From Rhizomys pruinosus (Eukaryota; Chordata; Mammalia; Rodentia; Spalacidae), in the NCBI GenBank assembly GCA_009823505.1, contig VZQC01004541.1, positions 530,449 through 594,448 on the forward strand: 64,000 nucleotides of DNA, in the 5' to 3' direction. The translations under genes were made by a program, and so were the position numbers. The notes beneath the pieces were generated by a model. That model ran no database searches, was not told where the DNA came from, and saw only the letters and a list, made by a program, of their open reading frames with translations. This document shows positions 55,640 through 64,000 of this stretch, piece by piece (within the stretch, counting starts at the first letter, position 1; every line of letters starts with the position of its first letter).

Positions 55640-56470
55640 AAGGCACCACACCCTTTGTTTGTAGCACATACAGAAATCAACCTGAAACTGGCCAGGAAAC
55701 TCCTTCCCTGTAACTAGCTTTCATAGTGCTGAAAGGTGCTATACAGGCCGCTGTGGAATAAAAGACATCAATGGTCCTACCCAGCACTGGACCCTGCATG
55801 CCAGGCGGGATGTGTCTACCAGTGCAATAGTGGTATGGCAGTGATGGGGATAACCATCAACTCTAGTCCAATTTACCCCCACTCCACAGAAGGGAATTTA
55901 ATCCTGGTACTGTAAACCTGGTCAAAAACCCGTAGCTGAGGAGGCCATAGGTCCTAGGGCAGAACCTATTACTGTTGTTCTGCTAAATGGTCACTGTCTT
56001 CTAAATATTTATGTTTTTTCTACCAATAGATTAGTGCTGCTTTCAACTCTGACCAGAGAAGCTTCTATTTACAGTAGGCAGGGTTGATGCAGAGACTCCT
56101 AACTGGTCCAAATGCTGAGAACAAGTGACTGTGAGCTCAGCCCTAAGGATGTCTGTGTCAACTTCCCCATGAGACTCAGAAACATTGGGGAACAGGGAGT
56201 GGAGAGAACGTGGGAGCCAGGGGGTGGGAGGAGGCCTGGGAAACACCATCTTCCCAACCCTCATGATCCCACAGCAGTGTGGTTGCCTGCACAAGACCTG
56301 CACAAAATCAGGCCAGTTAACGTTCCAGCATGGATAGGGAGGGGATCACAGAGCCCCAGTCCTCCCTGAGAAGCTGCTGAGGGAGAGGTATGGCAACTGG
56401 TAGGTCCATGCTCCAGTAGACAGCCCCAAACCCATGTGTATACAGGTAGCACTAATTAGACTCAGTGGGT
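55640..56470 (+). mobile_element. Old L1-type 3' UTR region
   Basis: Matches in order the region 27100-28195 (gaccagagaagcttctattt; cctgcacaagacctgcac). Ends with the family phrase ggactcagtgggttat-like sequence (56459-56475), then (GGAA)n. Confidence 0.5.
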
Positions 56471-56474
56471 TATA

Positions 56475-56550
56475 GAAGGAAGGAAGAAAGGAAGGAAGGA
56501 AGGAAGGAAGGAAGGAAGGAAGGAAGGAAGGAAGGAAAAGGAAGGAAGGA
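56475..56550. repeat. (GGAA)n microsatellite
   Basis: About 17 GGAA/GAAA tetranucleotides. Confidence 0.95.
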
Positions 56551-56655
56551 CAGGTGTAGTGGCTAGTCCACACCTTTAATCCAGGCCAGTCTGGTCTATA
56601 TAGTGAGTTCCAGGCCTACGGGGGCTACAAGGAGACCCTGTCTCAAAACACCAAA
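56551..56655 (+). mobile_element. B1 SINE with internal deletion
   Basis: Head caggtgtagtggctagtcc joins directly to aggccagtctggtc, so about 45 bases are missing. Confidence 0.85.
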
Positions 56656-56762
56656 AAGAAGAAAAGGATGAGAAAGAGGAGGAGGAGGAAGAAGAGGAAG
56701 AGGAGGAGGAGGAGGAGAAGGAAGAAGAAGAGGAAAAGGAGGAGGAGGAGGAGGAGAAGCAA
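56655..56762. repeat. GAG/GAA-rich purine tract
   Basis: A continuous purine run of gaggaggagg/gaagaagag motifs. Confidence 0.95.
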
Positions 56763-56896
56763 GTTGGGAGTGGAAAAAATGTAAAGCTAACATAGCTGTA
56801 CATGCTTGTAACTCAACACTGGGGTGAGAGACAGCCTAGCTGAGTAAGAAACCCTGCCACTAGGGATGAAGGAAGATAGCCATAAGGGAAGACATG

Positions 56897-56898
<2 letters not shown>

Positions 56899-56953
<55 letters not shown>
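56899..56953. repeat. (CT)n-(CA)n compound microsatellite
   Basis: About 20 CT dinucleotides followed by (CA)7. Confidence 0.95.
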
Positions 56954-56955
<2 letters not shown>

Positions 56956-56999
56956 ACAAATAAAGCTCAGCAAATCACATCTGATAACTCTACCATTGA

Positions 57000-57215
57000 T
57001 CATTTAAGATATTCTAGGATTTTCCAAAGTGGTTGCATACCTTGACATTGAATATTCCAGTTTCCCCATATCCTAGCAGTCAATGCATCTGTCTGCCTGT
57101 TAGGGGGCAGACATCCTGGGGGGGGTGCTATCTCACTGTGGTTTTGATTTGTCCACCCTCAATGGATAGTCTTGCTGAATGAATTTTCATGTCCTTACTA
57201 TTTACATATCACTTT
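57000..57215 (-). mobile_element. Old L1 ORF2 fragment, antisense
   Basis: Landmarks: ttccaaagtggttgcatacc, then gctatctcactgtggttttg, then gaattttcatgtccttac. Confidence 0.65.
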
Positions 57216-57274
57216 AAATCAACCTCTATTATTGATTTGAATAGTATTTTATATACTTCTTAAGTGTTTTTAAG

Positions 57275-57306
57275 ATTTATTAGTGTGTGTGTGTGTGTGT
57301 GTGTGT
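57275..57306. repeat. (TG)n microsatellite
   Basis: About 13 TG dinucleotides. Confidence 0.95.
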
Positions 57307-57309
57307 AGA

Positions 57310-57590
57310 TGCAGGTTCCTGTGCATGCACATGGAGGCCAGCAGAAGGTGTGAAGCATCTTTCTGCATCATCGTCACATATTCCTTTGAGGCAGCGTCTC
57401 TACCTGAGTCAAGGGCTCGTGCTTTCCTGACAGCAAGCCTCAGCCACTCTCCTGTCTCCATTCCCATCAGAGCTAAGGTTACAGACATGTGCCAATATCA
57501 TGGGTGCTAGAGTCCAAAGTCTGGTCCTTATGATTACCCAGCAAGCACTTTCGGAGTCATCTCTCCAGCAGTGTTTTACAAAATCATTAC
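57310..57590 (-). mobile_element. B4-type SINE, antisense
   Basis: Follows (TG)n: gcacatggaggccagcagaag, then gggctcgtgctttcctgac, then gtcatctctccagca. Confidence 0.55.
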
Positions 57591-57675
57591 TGTAGACTTA
57601 ATACTTAAACACTTTCTCTTGTTATATGGACTGTTGTCCTCCATTATTTTTGATAATATCTTCTGATTTTAAAAA

Positions 57676-57828
57676 AGTTTTTTTTTGGTCTTTTTGAGAC
57701 AAGGTCTCGTTGTAGCCGCAGCTAGCCTGGAACTCACTATGTAGACCAGGCTACCTTGAACCCACAGAGATCCACCTGCCTCTGCGTCTTGAATGCTGGA
57801 ATTAAAGTTGTGCATCACCACGCCCAGC
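57676..57828 (-). mobile_element. B1 SINE, antisense
   Basis: Antisense B1 (gagacaaggtctcgttgtag to caccacgcccagc). Confidence 0.91.
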
Positions 57829-57829
57829 A

Positions 57830-57970
57830 AAAGATTTTACTTTTTACGAAGTCCATGTTCTCTGTTTTTCCATTTGTTGCTTGTGATTTTGGTATCATAT
57901 TTAAGAACTCATTATCATAATCAAGGCTGTGAAGATCTGTGATTCTCTCTATGACATTCATAGTTTACAT
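57830..57970 (-). mobile_element. Old L1 ORF2 fragment, antisense
   Basis: ttgttgcttgtgattttggt and atcaaggctgtgaagatctg are ordered L1 landmarks. Confidence 0.65.
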
Positions 57971-57974
57971 TCTT

Positions 57975-58142
57975 TTTTTTGTTTTGGGGTTTTTTTGTGT
58001 TTTTTTTTTGTTTTTGTTTTTGTTTTTGTTTTTTTTTTTGTCTTTTTGAGACAGAGTCTCCCTTTAGTCCCAGCTGGCCTGGAGCTCACTTTGTAGACCA
58101 GGCTGGCCTTGAACTCAGAAACCCACCTGCCTCTGCCTCCCA
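57975..58142 (-). mobile_element. B1 SINE, antisense, cut at an N
   Basis: Antisense B1 with a TTTTTG-rich tail that stops at ctctgcctccca, exactly before the N at 58143. The remaining B1 head is missing. Confidence 0.88.
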
Positions 58143-58379
58143 NACACAAGATGGCCTCCTATGCCACACACATGGGCAGGTGCTTTCCATATGCACACAA
58201 TGTGCACACATGCATATATCATACACATGCACCAAAAAAGCAATTGAGTACATACATAACATCTGACCTGGACTGAAGGTCTCCTCCGTTGAGCACCTGT
58301 TCCTCCTCTCAGGGGAGTACAAGGTTGTCCTTTATGAAGCTTTGCAGTATGTTGTGAACTAAAGAAGTATGCTGAATAG

Positions 58380-58775
58380 CTTCAGTGTCAACTTGACACA
58401 CCTGGGTTGAGGGAGCCTCAACTGGGGAATTGGCTCCATTGGATTGGCCTGTGGCCACATCTGTGGAGTATTGTCTTGATTGTCGAGCAATGTGGGAGGA
58501 CCAGCCCACAATGAGTGGTGCCACCCTGGGCAGGTTGTTGTGTACCGTATAAGAAGGCAGGCTGGGCATGAGCCAGGGGAGCAAGCCAGTGAACAGCATT
58601 CCTCCATGGCCTGTGCTTCAGCTCCTGCCTCCAGGTTCCTACCCTGAGTTCCTGCCTTGGGCTCCCTAAGTGATAAACTGTGACCCAGGAGATGTAAGCT
58701 GAATAAACCCTTTCCTCCCCAAGTTGGTGTTGGTCAGAGTGTTTTGTCACAGCCATGGAGGACAAACTAGAACAA
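58380..58775 (+). mobile_element. DNA-transposon-like repeat A
   Basis: The most complete copy in the window: gtcaacttgacacacctggg to tttgtcacagccatgg. Confidence 0.78.
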
Positions 58776-58899
58776 GAAATATGCAGCCTCCAACTGGGCT
58801 CCCCTTCAAGGTTACCTTGCCCAGTCTCAAGACTGTATTCACGGTCTGTTGAAGTTCTACAGTTTTTCCTCCATTTTTCATGTCCTGAGTGTATGGTAT

Positions 58900-59220
58900 G
58901 CACGTATATGTTTTTGCATATCTGTGGATGTACGTGGGAGTGCATGTACACATGTGTACACATGTATGTGGAAGCCCAACTGATGCTGGGAGTCATTCTT
59001 GATTGCTCTTCTACCTTATTCATTGAAGCAGGGTCTCTCGCTCGAACCCAGAACTCACTGATACAGCTAGTCTCTCTAGCCAGCTTGCTCTGGGGGATCC
59101 TATCTCCACCTTCTTAGGCTGGAATTTCGATAAGCTGCCATGCCCTGCCAGCTTTATGTGGTTTCTGATGACCCAAACTCTCTCCTCATGCTTTAACGAC
59201 CGAGCCATTTCTATGGGCCC
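58900..59220 (-). mobile_element. B4-type composite SINE, antisense
   Basis: tgatgctgggagtcattcttg, then ttgaagcagggtctctcg, then ctagccagcttgctctgggg, then tttaacgaccgagccatttc. Confidence 0.75.
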
Positions 59221-59330
59221 ATATTAATTTTAGAATGGATTTTTCTGTGCATGCAAAGAAAAGCTTTGCTTTTGTTACAGACTACATTGACTGTGTAGGC
59301 CAACTGGAAGAGTATTAAACAGTATCAACA

Positions 59331-59570
59331 TGGGCTGGAGAGATGGTCCAGCAGTTAAGAGCGCCAACTGCTCTTGCAGAGGGCCCGGGTTCCATCCCCA
59401 GCACCCACATGGCAGCTGAGAACCATCTTTAACTCCAGTTCCAGGGGAAGCCAACACCCTCTCCTGACCTCCGCAGCATTGCATGACACGGGTGCACAAC
59501 CTACATGTAGACAGTACATTCATATACACATAAAAAATAAATAAAATTTTTAAAAAATTTTTTTAAATAA
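59331..59570 (+). mobile_element. B2-family SINE
   Basis: Complete B2 with target duplication aaacagtatcaa at 59317-59328 and 59569-59580. Confidence 0.93.
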
Positions 59571-59644
59571 ACAGTATCAAAAATATTAAATCTTCTGGTC
59601 CATGAACTCAGGATGTCTTTCCATCTGCTTAGGTTGTGGGGTTT

Positions 59645-59777
59645 TGGGGGGTTTTTTGTCTTTAGTCCCAGCTGGCCTGGAGCTCGCTCTGTAGACCAGG
59701 CTGGCCTTGAACTCACAGAGATCCGCCTACCTCTGCTTCCCGAGTGCTGAGACTAAAGGCGTGTGCCACCATGCCTA
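59645..59777 (-). mobile_element. B1 SINE, antisense
   Basis: Antisense B1 shortened near its tail. Target duplication catctgctta[g]gttgtg/catctgcttagattgtg. Confidence 0.91.
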
Positions 59778-59842
59778 CATCTGCTTAGATTGTGTTTAAT
59801 TTCTTTCCACACTGTTTTGTGGTTTCAAGAGTATACACTTAC

Positions 59843-59992
59843 GCTGGGCGTGGTGGTGCACGCCTTTAATCCTAGCACTTGGGAGGCAGAGGCAGGCGGA
59901 TCTTTGTGAGTTCAAGCCAGCCTGGTCTACAGAGCGAGTTCCAGGACAGCTGGGGCTACAGGGAGACCCTGTCTCAAAAAGACAAAAAAAAA
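59843..59992 (+). mobile_element. B1 SINE
   Basis: Complete B1 with host sequence agagtatacacttac before it. Confidence 0.92.
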
Positions 59993-60005
59993 AGAGTATA
60001 CAGTT

Positions 60006-60168
60006 GGGCCAGGGGTGGTGGCACACTTGGGCCAGGGGTGGTGGCACATGCCTTTAATCTTAACACTGGGGAGGCAGAGACAGGCAGATCTCTATGAGTT
60101 CAAGGCCAGCCTGGTCTACATAGTGAGGTCCAGGACAACTAGAGCTACAGTGAGGCCCTGTCTCAAAA

Positions 60169-60170
<2 letters not shown>
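60006..60170 (+). mobile_element. B1 SINE with duplicated head
   Basis: gggccaggggtggtggcaca occurs at 60006 and again at 60029, then the element runs on normally to ctcaaaaagac and (GA)n. Confidence 0.9.

Positions 60171-60222
<52 letters not shown>
60168..60222. repeat. (GA)n microsatellite
   Basis: About 25 GA dinucleotides, grown from the B1 tail. Confidence 0.95.
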
Positions 60223-60224
<2 letters not shown>

Positions 60225-60517
60225 CACTTAGTTCTTCTTTTGCTAATATCACCTAAATGATATCTCATCTTTCATTCCTAACTGGAGGTCTGTTTATTCT
60301 GGTGAGCCTTTGGAAGAATCCCCTGCTGATATTATTGACTTTCTGATTCGCTTCCTTTCCTGTTTTCTCCCTTAGCTCCTCATCCTTATTTCTTCTTTCC
60401 TCTGTTCACTTTGGGTTTATCTGCACTTCCTCTTTCAGTGTCTTCCCCTGAAGGTCTGCTGGGGCTGCACACTGTGCTTCCTCTCTCCATCTGCCCTCAT
60501 CTCACATGCTTGCTCAC

Positions 60518-60719
60518 TTTTTAAATTTTATTTTAATTCCATGCATATGAGTGTTTTGCTTACATGTGGACAGTGACCTTGGAGCCCAAAAGAGGGTGTT
60601 AGATACCCTGGAACTGGACTACTAGCAGTTGTTAACCACCATTTGGCACTGGAAACCAAATCCAGATTTTCTGATAGAGCAGCCAGTCCTCTTAACCCCT
60701 GAGCCATCTCTCTAGCCCC
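60518..60719 (-). mobile_element. B3-type SINE, antisense
   Basis: tgcatatgagtgttttgctt to gagccatctctctagcccc. Confidence 0.85.
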
Positions 60720-60761
60720 TTATTTTTTTCTATTATTTTTATTTATTTATTTTTATAGGTT

Positions 60762-60915
60762 TTTTTTTTTTGGTCTTTTTGAGACAGGGTCTCCCTATAG
60801 TCCCAGCTGGCCTGGAACTCACTATGTAGACCAGGCTGGCCTTGAACTCACAGAGATCTGCCTGTCTCTGCCTTCCGAATGCTAGGATTAAAGGCATGTG
60901 CCATCACACCCAGCT
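60762..60915 (-). mobile_element. B1 SINE, antisense
   Basis: Complete antisense B1 inserted into a B2/B3-type SINE; the B2 head follows at 60917. Confidence 0.92.
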
Positions 60916-60916
60916 T

Positions 60917-61016
60917 AAAGGCAGTTCTTAGCTGCCATGTGGGTTCTGGAATTTGAACCCGGGTCCTCTACAAGAGCAGTTGGCACTCTTAACCACTGAG
61001 CCATCTCTCCAGCCCC
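60917..61016 (-). mobile_element. B2-family SINE, antisense, 5' half
   Basis: gcagttcttagctgccatg to ccatctctccagcccc. The 3' half is missing or was displaced by the B1. Confidence 0.87.
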
Positions 61017-61150
61017 TGTTTATTTTTATCTTATGCATGTGAGTGTTTGCCTGCATACATGTAAGTTCACCACATGCCCTCAGAGGCCAGAAGAGGGTGC
61101 AAGATTTTCTAGAACTGGAGTTGCCACATAGATGCTCAACACTGAAACTT
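61017..61150 (-). mobile_element. B3-type SINE fragment, antisense
   Basis: gtgagtgtttgcctgcatac to gaactggagttgccacatag. The head half is missing. Confidence 0.75.
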
Positions 61151-61165
61151 TTTAAAAAGTTTTTG

Positions 61166-61390
61166 AGAGGGGGTTGAAGAGATGGCTCAGTGGTTAAGAG
61201 TGCCAACTGCTGTGCTCACAGAAGATTCAGGTTCAAATCTCAGCACCCATTTAGCAGCTAACAACCATCTGTAACTCCAGTTCCAGGGGATACAATAACC
61301 TCTTCTCCCTGGGCACTGCGCAACATGGGTGTGCTTGCATTCATGCACACAATACACATATATACATAAAACAAAAATAAATTTAAAAAA
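61166..61390 (+). mobile_element. B2/B3-family SINE
   Basis: gggggttgaagagatggctc head and an A-rich tail. Confidence 0.88.
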
Positions 61391-61454
61391 AATTTTTTAA
61401 ACTTTAAAAAATTTTTGAGAGTTTCATACTTGAGTACTAGATTTAAATTTCCAC

Positions 61455-61600
61455 CTTTCTCACACCTTTAATCCCAAAACTTGGGAGGCAGAGGCAGGCA
61501 GATCTCTGTGAATTCAAGGCCAGCCTGGTCTACATAGCCAGTTCCAGGACAGCTGGGGCTACAGGGAAACCCTGCCTCAAAAAAGACCAAAAAAAAAAAA
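61455..61600 (+). mobile_element. B1 SINE, 5' truncated
   Basis: Starts ctcacacctttaatcc. Target duplication aatttccacctt[t/c] on both sides. Confidence 0.9.
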
Positions 61601-61753
61601 TTTCCACCTTCTCTTGCCCCTTCCAACTCTTCCCATGCCTGCCGCTCTGTGTCTACTTTGTGACCTCGTTTTTTATTTTTATTGCTACATGTACATACAT
61701 ATGTATTTATAATGTGCTGAGTCCATGTGGTGTTGCTCATATGAACACGTGTT

Positions 61754-62053
61754 TGTGGCTGACCACGGGGTCAGATGACCCATCAGGACACGTCCCCTCT
61801 CCTCGTGGCTGACCACGGGGTCAGATGACCCATCAGGGCACGTCCCCTCTCCTCGTGGCTGACCACGGGGTCAGATGACCCATCAGGGCACGTCCCCTCT
61901 CCTCGTGGCTGACCACGGGGTCACATGACCCATCAGGACACGTCCCCTCTCCTCGTGGCAGACCACGGGGTCACATGACCCATCAGGGCACGTCCCCTCT
62001 CCTCGTGGCAGACCACGGGGTCACATGACCCATCAGGGCACGTCCCCTCTCCT
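61754..62053. repeat. 50-bp minisatellite, six copies
   Basis: gtggct/gtggca starts at 61755, 61805, 61855, 61905, 61955 and 62005. Each unit contains cgtggctgaccacg, an inverted repeat with 5-bp arms. Copies differ at ctg/cag, agatg/acatg and gga/ggg. Confidence 0.96.
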
Positions 62054-62159
62054 TTTCTTCCTGATCTCTTCTTTGCTTCACTCTGCCATTCAGGAATGTG
62101 CTCCCAACTTCCCTCATGTCTATGAGTGTCCCAAGTCTCTTCCTGTCCATGATCTCTCT

Positions 62160-62318
62160 TTTTTTTAACATGTATTTATTTGTCCATGTGTGTGCACATT
62201 TGCGCATGAATATAGAGGTCAGAGGACACCTTGCGGGAGGTGTTCTCTCCTCCCACCATGTGGGTTCCGGGGATCTAGCAGGTCACAAGGCTTAGTGGGA
62301 GTCATCCCACTGGCCCCT
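62160..62318 (-). mobile_element. B3/B4-type SINE, antisense
   Basis: tatagaggtcagaggacacc, then caccatgtgggttccgggg, then tcatcccactggcccc. Confidence 0.7.
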
Positions 62319-62335
62319 GTTCACAATTTCTAATA

Positions 62336-62930
62336 TTTTTTAAATTTTATTTATTGATGTTATATGTATGAGTGAATTCCCTGCATGTAAGTACACCATG
62401 TGTCATGCAATGCCCACAGAAACAGAAGAGGGCATCAGATCCCCCTGGAACTAAAGTTCTTAGCCACCATCCATGTGGCCAGATCAAACCAGATTAACAA
62501 AGTATAAAAGGAGGTTTATTAGGACACGCTCCTGGGTGGGTCCACTGGTCTCAGAGAGGGAGGCCAGGAGAGTCGTGCGCTCGGGCTGGGGCTGAGGGTT
62601 TTTATAAGTTCTGGGGCGAGGAAGATGAGGTAATGGTGGTGACTTGTAAGGGCATAACTAGTGAAGTGGGAGGGAACAAAGTGGGTCTTTAGTGTCCATC
62701 ATGAAGCTGGAATGTAACCATTAGGCTGTGCTCTCATTGTGGCTGCTGACATCATGAAGGGAAGTTGCATCAGCTGCCTGAGATGAGGTAGGCTTTTGAC
62801 CAGAAGAGAAGGGTGGTAGGCACCATCTTTAGATCTCCAAACCCAGGCCCTGCCTAATACTGGTATTTTAACCCAGGTCCTCTGCAAGAACAGCCAATGT
62901 TCTTAATGGCTGAGCCATCTCTCCAGCTCT
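62336..62930 (-). mobile_element. B2-family SINE, antisense, split by an LTR
   Basis: 3' part at 62336-62479 (gtatgagtgaattccctgc to ccaccatccatgtgg). 5' part at 62859-62930 (ctggtattttaacccagg to catctctccagctct). The two parts read on across the insert. Confidence 0.85.
62480..62858 (-). mobile_element. Probable solo LTR, antisense
   Basis: About 380 bp inserted in a B2. Read on the minus strand it has a TATA-like ttataaaaaccctcag and, downstream, an AATAAA signal in cctaataaacctcc: the promoter-then-polyA layout of an LTR. No internal retroviral sequence adjoins. Confidence 0.65.
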
Positions 62931-63619
62931 CAGAATTTCTCATCTCAATGCATTGTCATCCATTACTTTACTTTGAATGTAGCAGACCTGCTCAGTTTAT
63001 AGTCAGCCCAGTGCTCCGATGGCTCAGTTGCTGTTGCTGGAAGGTCTACTTCTCCTCTCAGTTCCAACAATCTGGGCTTCACATATTTGGGGGCTTTGCT
63101 TAGCATCACATAATTATCTTTTACAAATGGACACAGTCTGAACTAATGACTTCTAATTAACCCCAGCAAAACCATGTGCTGTTGTATCTAGTGACCTGGG
63201 TACCTGATCTCATTTCCTAGGCAATCTCAGTTTGAAACTCCACCCAAAAGGACAAAAAAAAAATGAATGAATGAATGAGTGAATAAGGGTATGCTTGAGA
63301 ATTAACATATCTAAGGACTGAAAATTGGCTCCCCATTAGAGTTGGGATGAATGAGATAATCTTGAACTAGGGATAAAAAGGCCAAATGGTCTGCTAAAAT
63401 TAAGGTGGAGCCAAGCTGGAGAAACCTTTTGAACATGATTATGGTGTGGCTGGACACAGGATGCAGTTCCAGGGACAGAGTTTCAGAGACGTTTCCATCA
63501 GCACAGTTCCAGGAGACAGATTTTTCAAGAGAAATCTAGGGGAACAAGTGTCCTCCAAGTTCTGGTCCATCCTTAAAAACTAAATTCAAAAGTTAGGCTT
63601 TTCATTTGTTTGGGTAATT
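62931..63619. other. Stretch without recognised genes
   Basis: Unassigned sequence with a short (TGAA)n run at 63262-63290. Confidence 0.45.
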
Positions 63620-63930
63620 ATAATGTTGGCATAGCAACATTGCATTTACCATCATCACTTTTCTTGGTGGACCATTTATAACTATTAAATATTCCTCTTT
63701 AACACCAGTAACATTTTGCTTATTTTAAAGTCTCTTTCCTTCTAATATTTCTGTAGGAATTCCAGCTTCTAAAGTTACTGCTTGAGTAATCAGTATTTTC
63801 ATCCTTTTTACTTTCAATTTATTTGTATCTTTTAATCTAAAGGATCTTCTCCCATGCTTTGATCTTAGTTTTAAAATCTATCTCTGCCTTTTAATTGGCT
63901 TGTCTGATCCAATCATGTTTATTATTGTTT
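63620..63930 (-). mobile_element. Old L1 ORF2 fragment, antisense
   Basis: cttttactttcaatttatttg, then ctgccttttaattggcttg are endonuclease-region L1 landmarks in antisense. Confidence 0.6.
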
Positions 63931-64000
63931 TTTTTTCACATAAATTTATTTATTTATTTATTTTTAACAAATCTAGACCCGTGTTCCTGCACATTCCCCC

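Noticed and set aside
56576..56803. Poly-Ser minus-strand frame
   Set aside because: Translation of a GAG/GAA microsatellite in antisense.

Overview
The window is nuclear DNA from a muroid rodent. It is packed with B1, B2/B3 and B4-type SINEs, lineage-specific LINE-1s with monomeric 5' promoters, (CA)n/(GA)n microsatellites and rodent DNA-transposon-like repeats. The B2 copies carry a 3' body (gcattgcatgacacgggtgc followed by acatgcagacagtacattc) unlike the common Mus B2, so a muroid other than Mus or Rattus is likely; the species cannot be fixed by eye. No host protein-coding gene, tRNA or rRNA gene could be supported. Most long open frames are by-products of tandem repeats whose period is a multiple of three, or are antisense to SINEs.

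Layout. 1-212 is the end of a 38-bp minisatellite. 232-3820 holds DNA-transposon-like repeats, SINEs and an old L1 piece. 3893-15330 is a near full-length minus-strand L1 with 15-bp target duplications, split at 6620/12396 by a second, plus-strand full-length L1 that has its own target duplication. 16334-17297 is a 42-bp minisatellite. 18821-26037 is a complete but defective endogenous retrovirus of betaretrovirus type, with two LTRs, primer-binding site, gag, protease, a stump of reverse transcriptase, integrase and a type-D/C-like env, invaded by one B1 and three B2 elements. 27100-37160 is old L1 and SINE mosaic. 37612-40520 is a 2.9-kb array of a 12-bp minisatellite with higher-order structure. 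40680-44480 is L1 and SINE mosaic, followed by a cyclophilin A (Ppia) processed pseudogene (44598-45480) split by a B2. 45693-47610 is a 59-bp minisatellite. 47611-50371 is the longest repeat-poor stretch. 50372-51015 is a polypyrimidine tract with a 352-base assembly gap. 51841-52695 is a second, unrelated 42-bp minisatellite. 53270-64000 is again SINE/L1 mosaic, with a 50-bp minisatellite at 61754-62053 and an antisense solo LTR inside a B2 at 62480-62858.

The window reads as a record of layered insertion and tandem amplification, not as a set of cooperating genes. The order of events can be read from target-site duplications: an L1 into an L1, B2s into the retrovirus (one duplicating its polypurine tract), a B2 into the Ppia pseudogene, an LTR into a B2, and pairs of SINEs at the same target. 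Six minisatellites of different period within about 62 kb suggest a subtelomere-like or recombination-prone region; that is inference.
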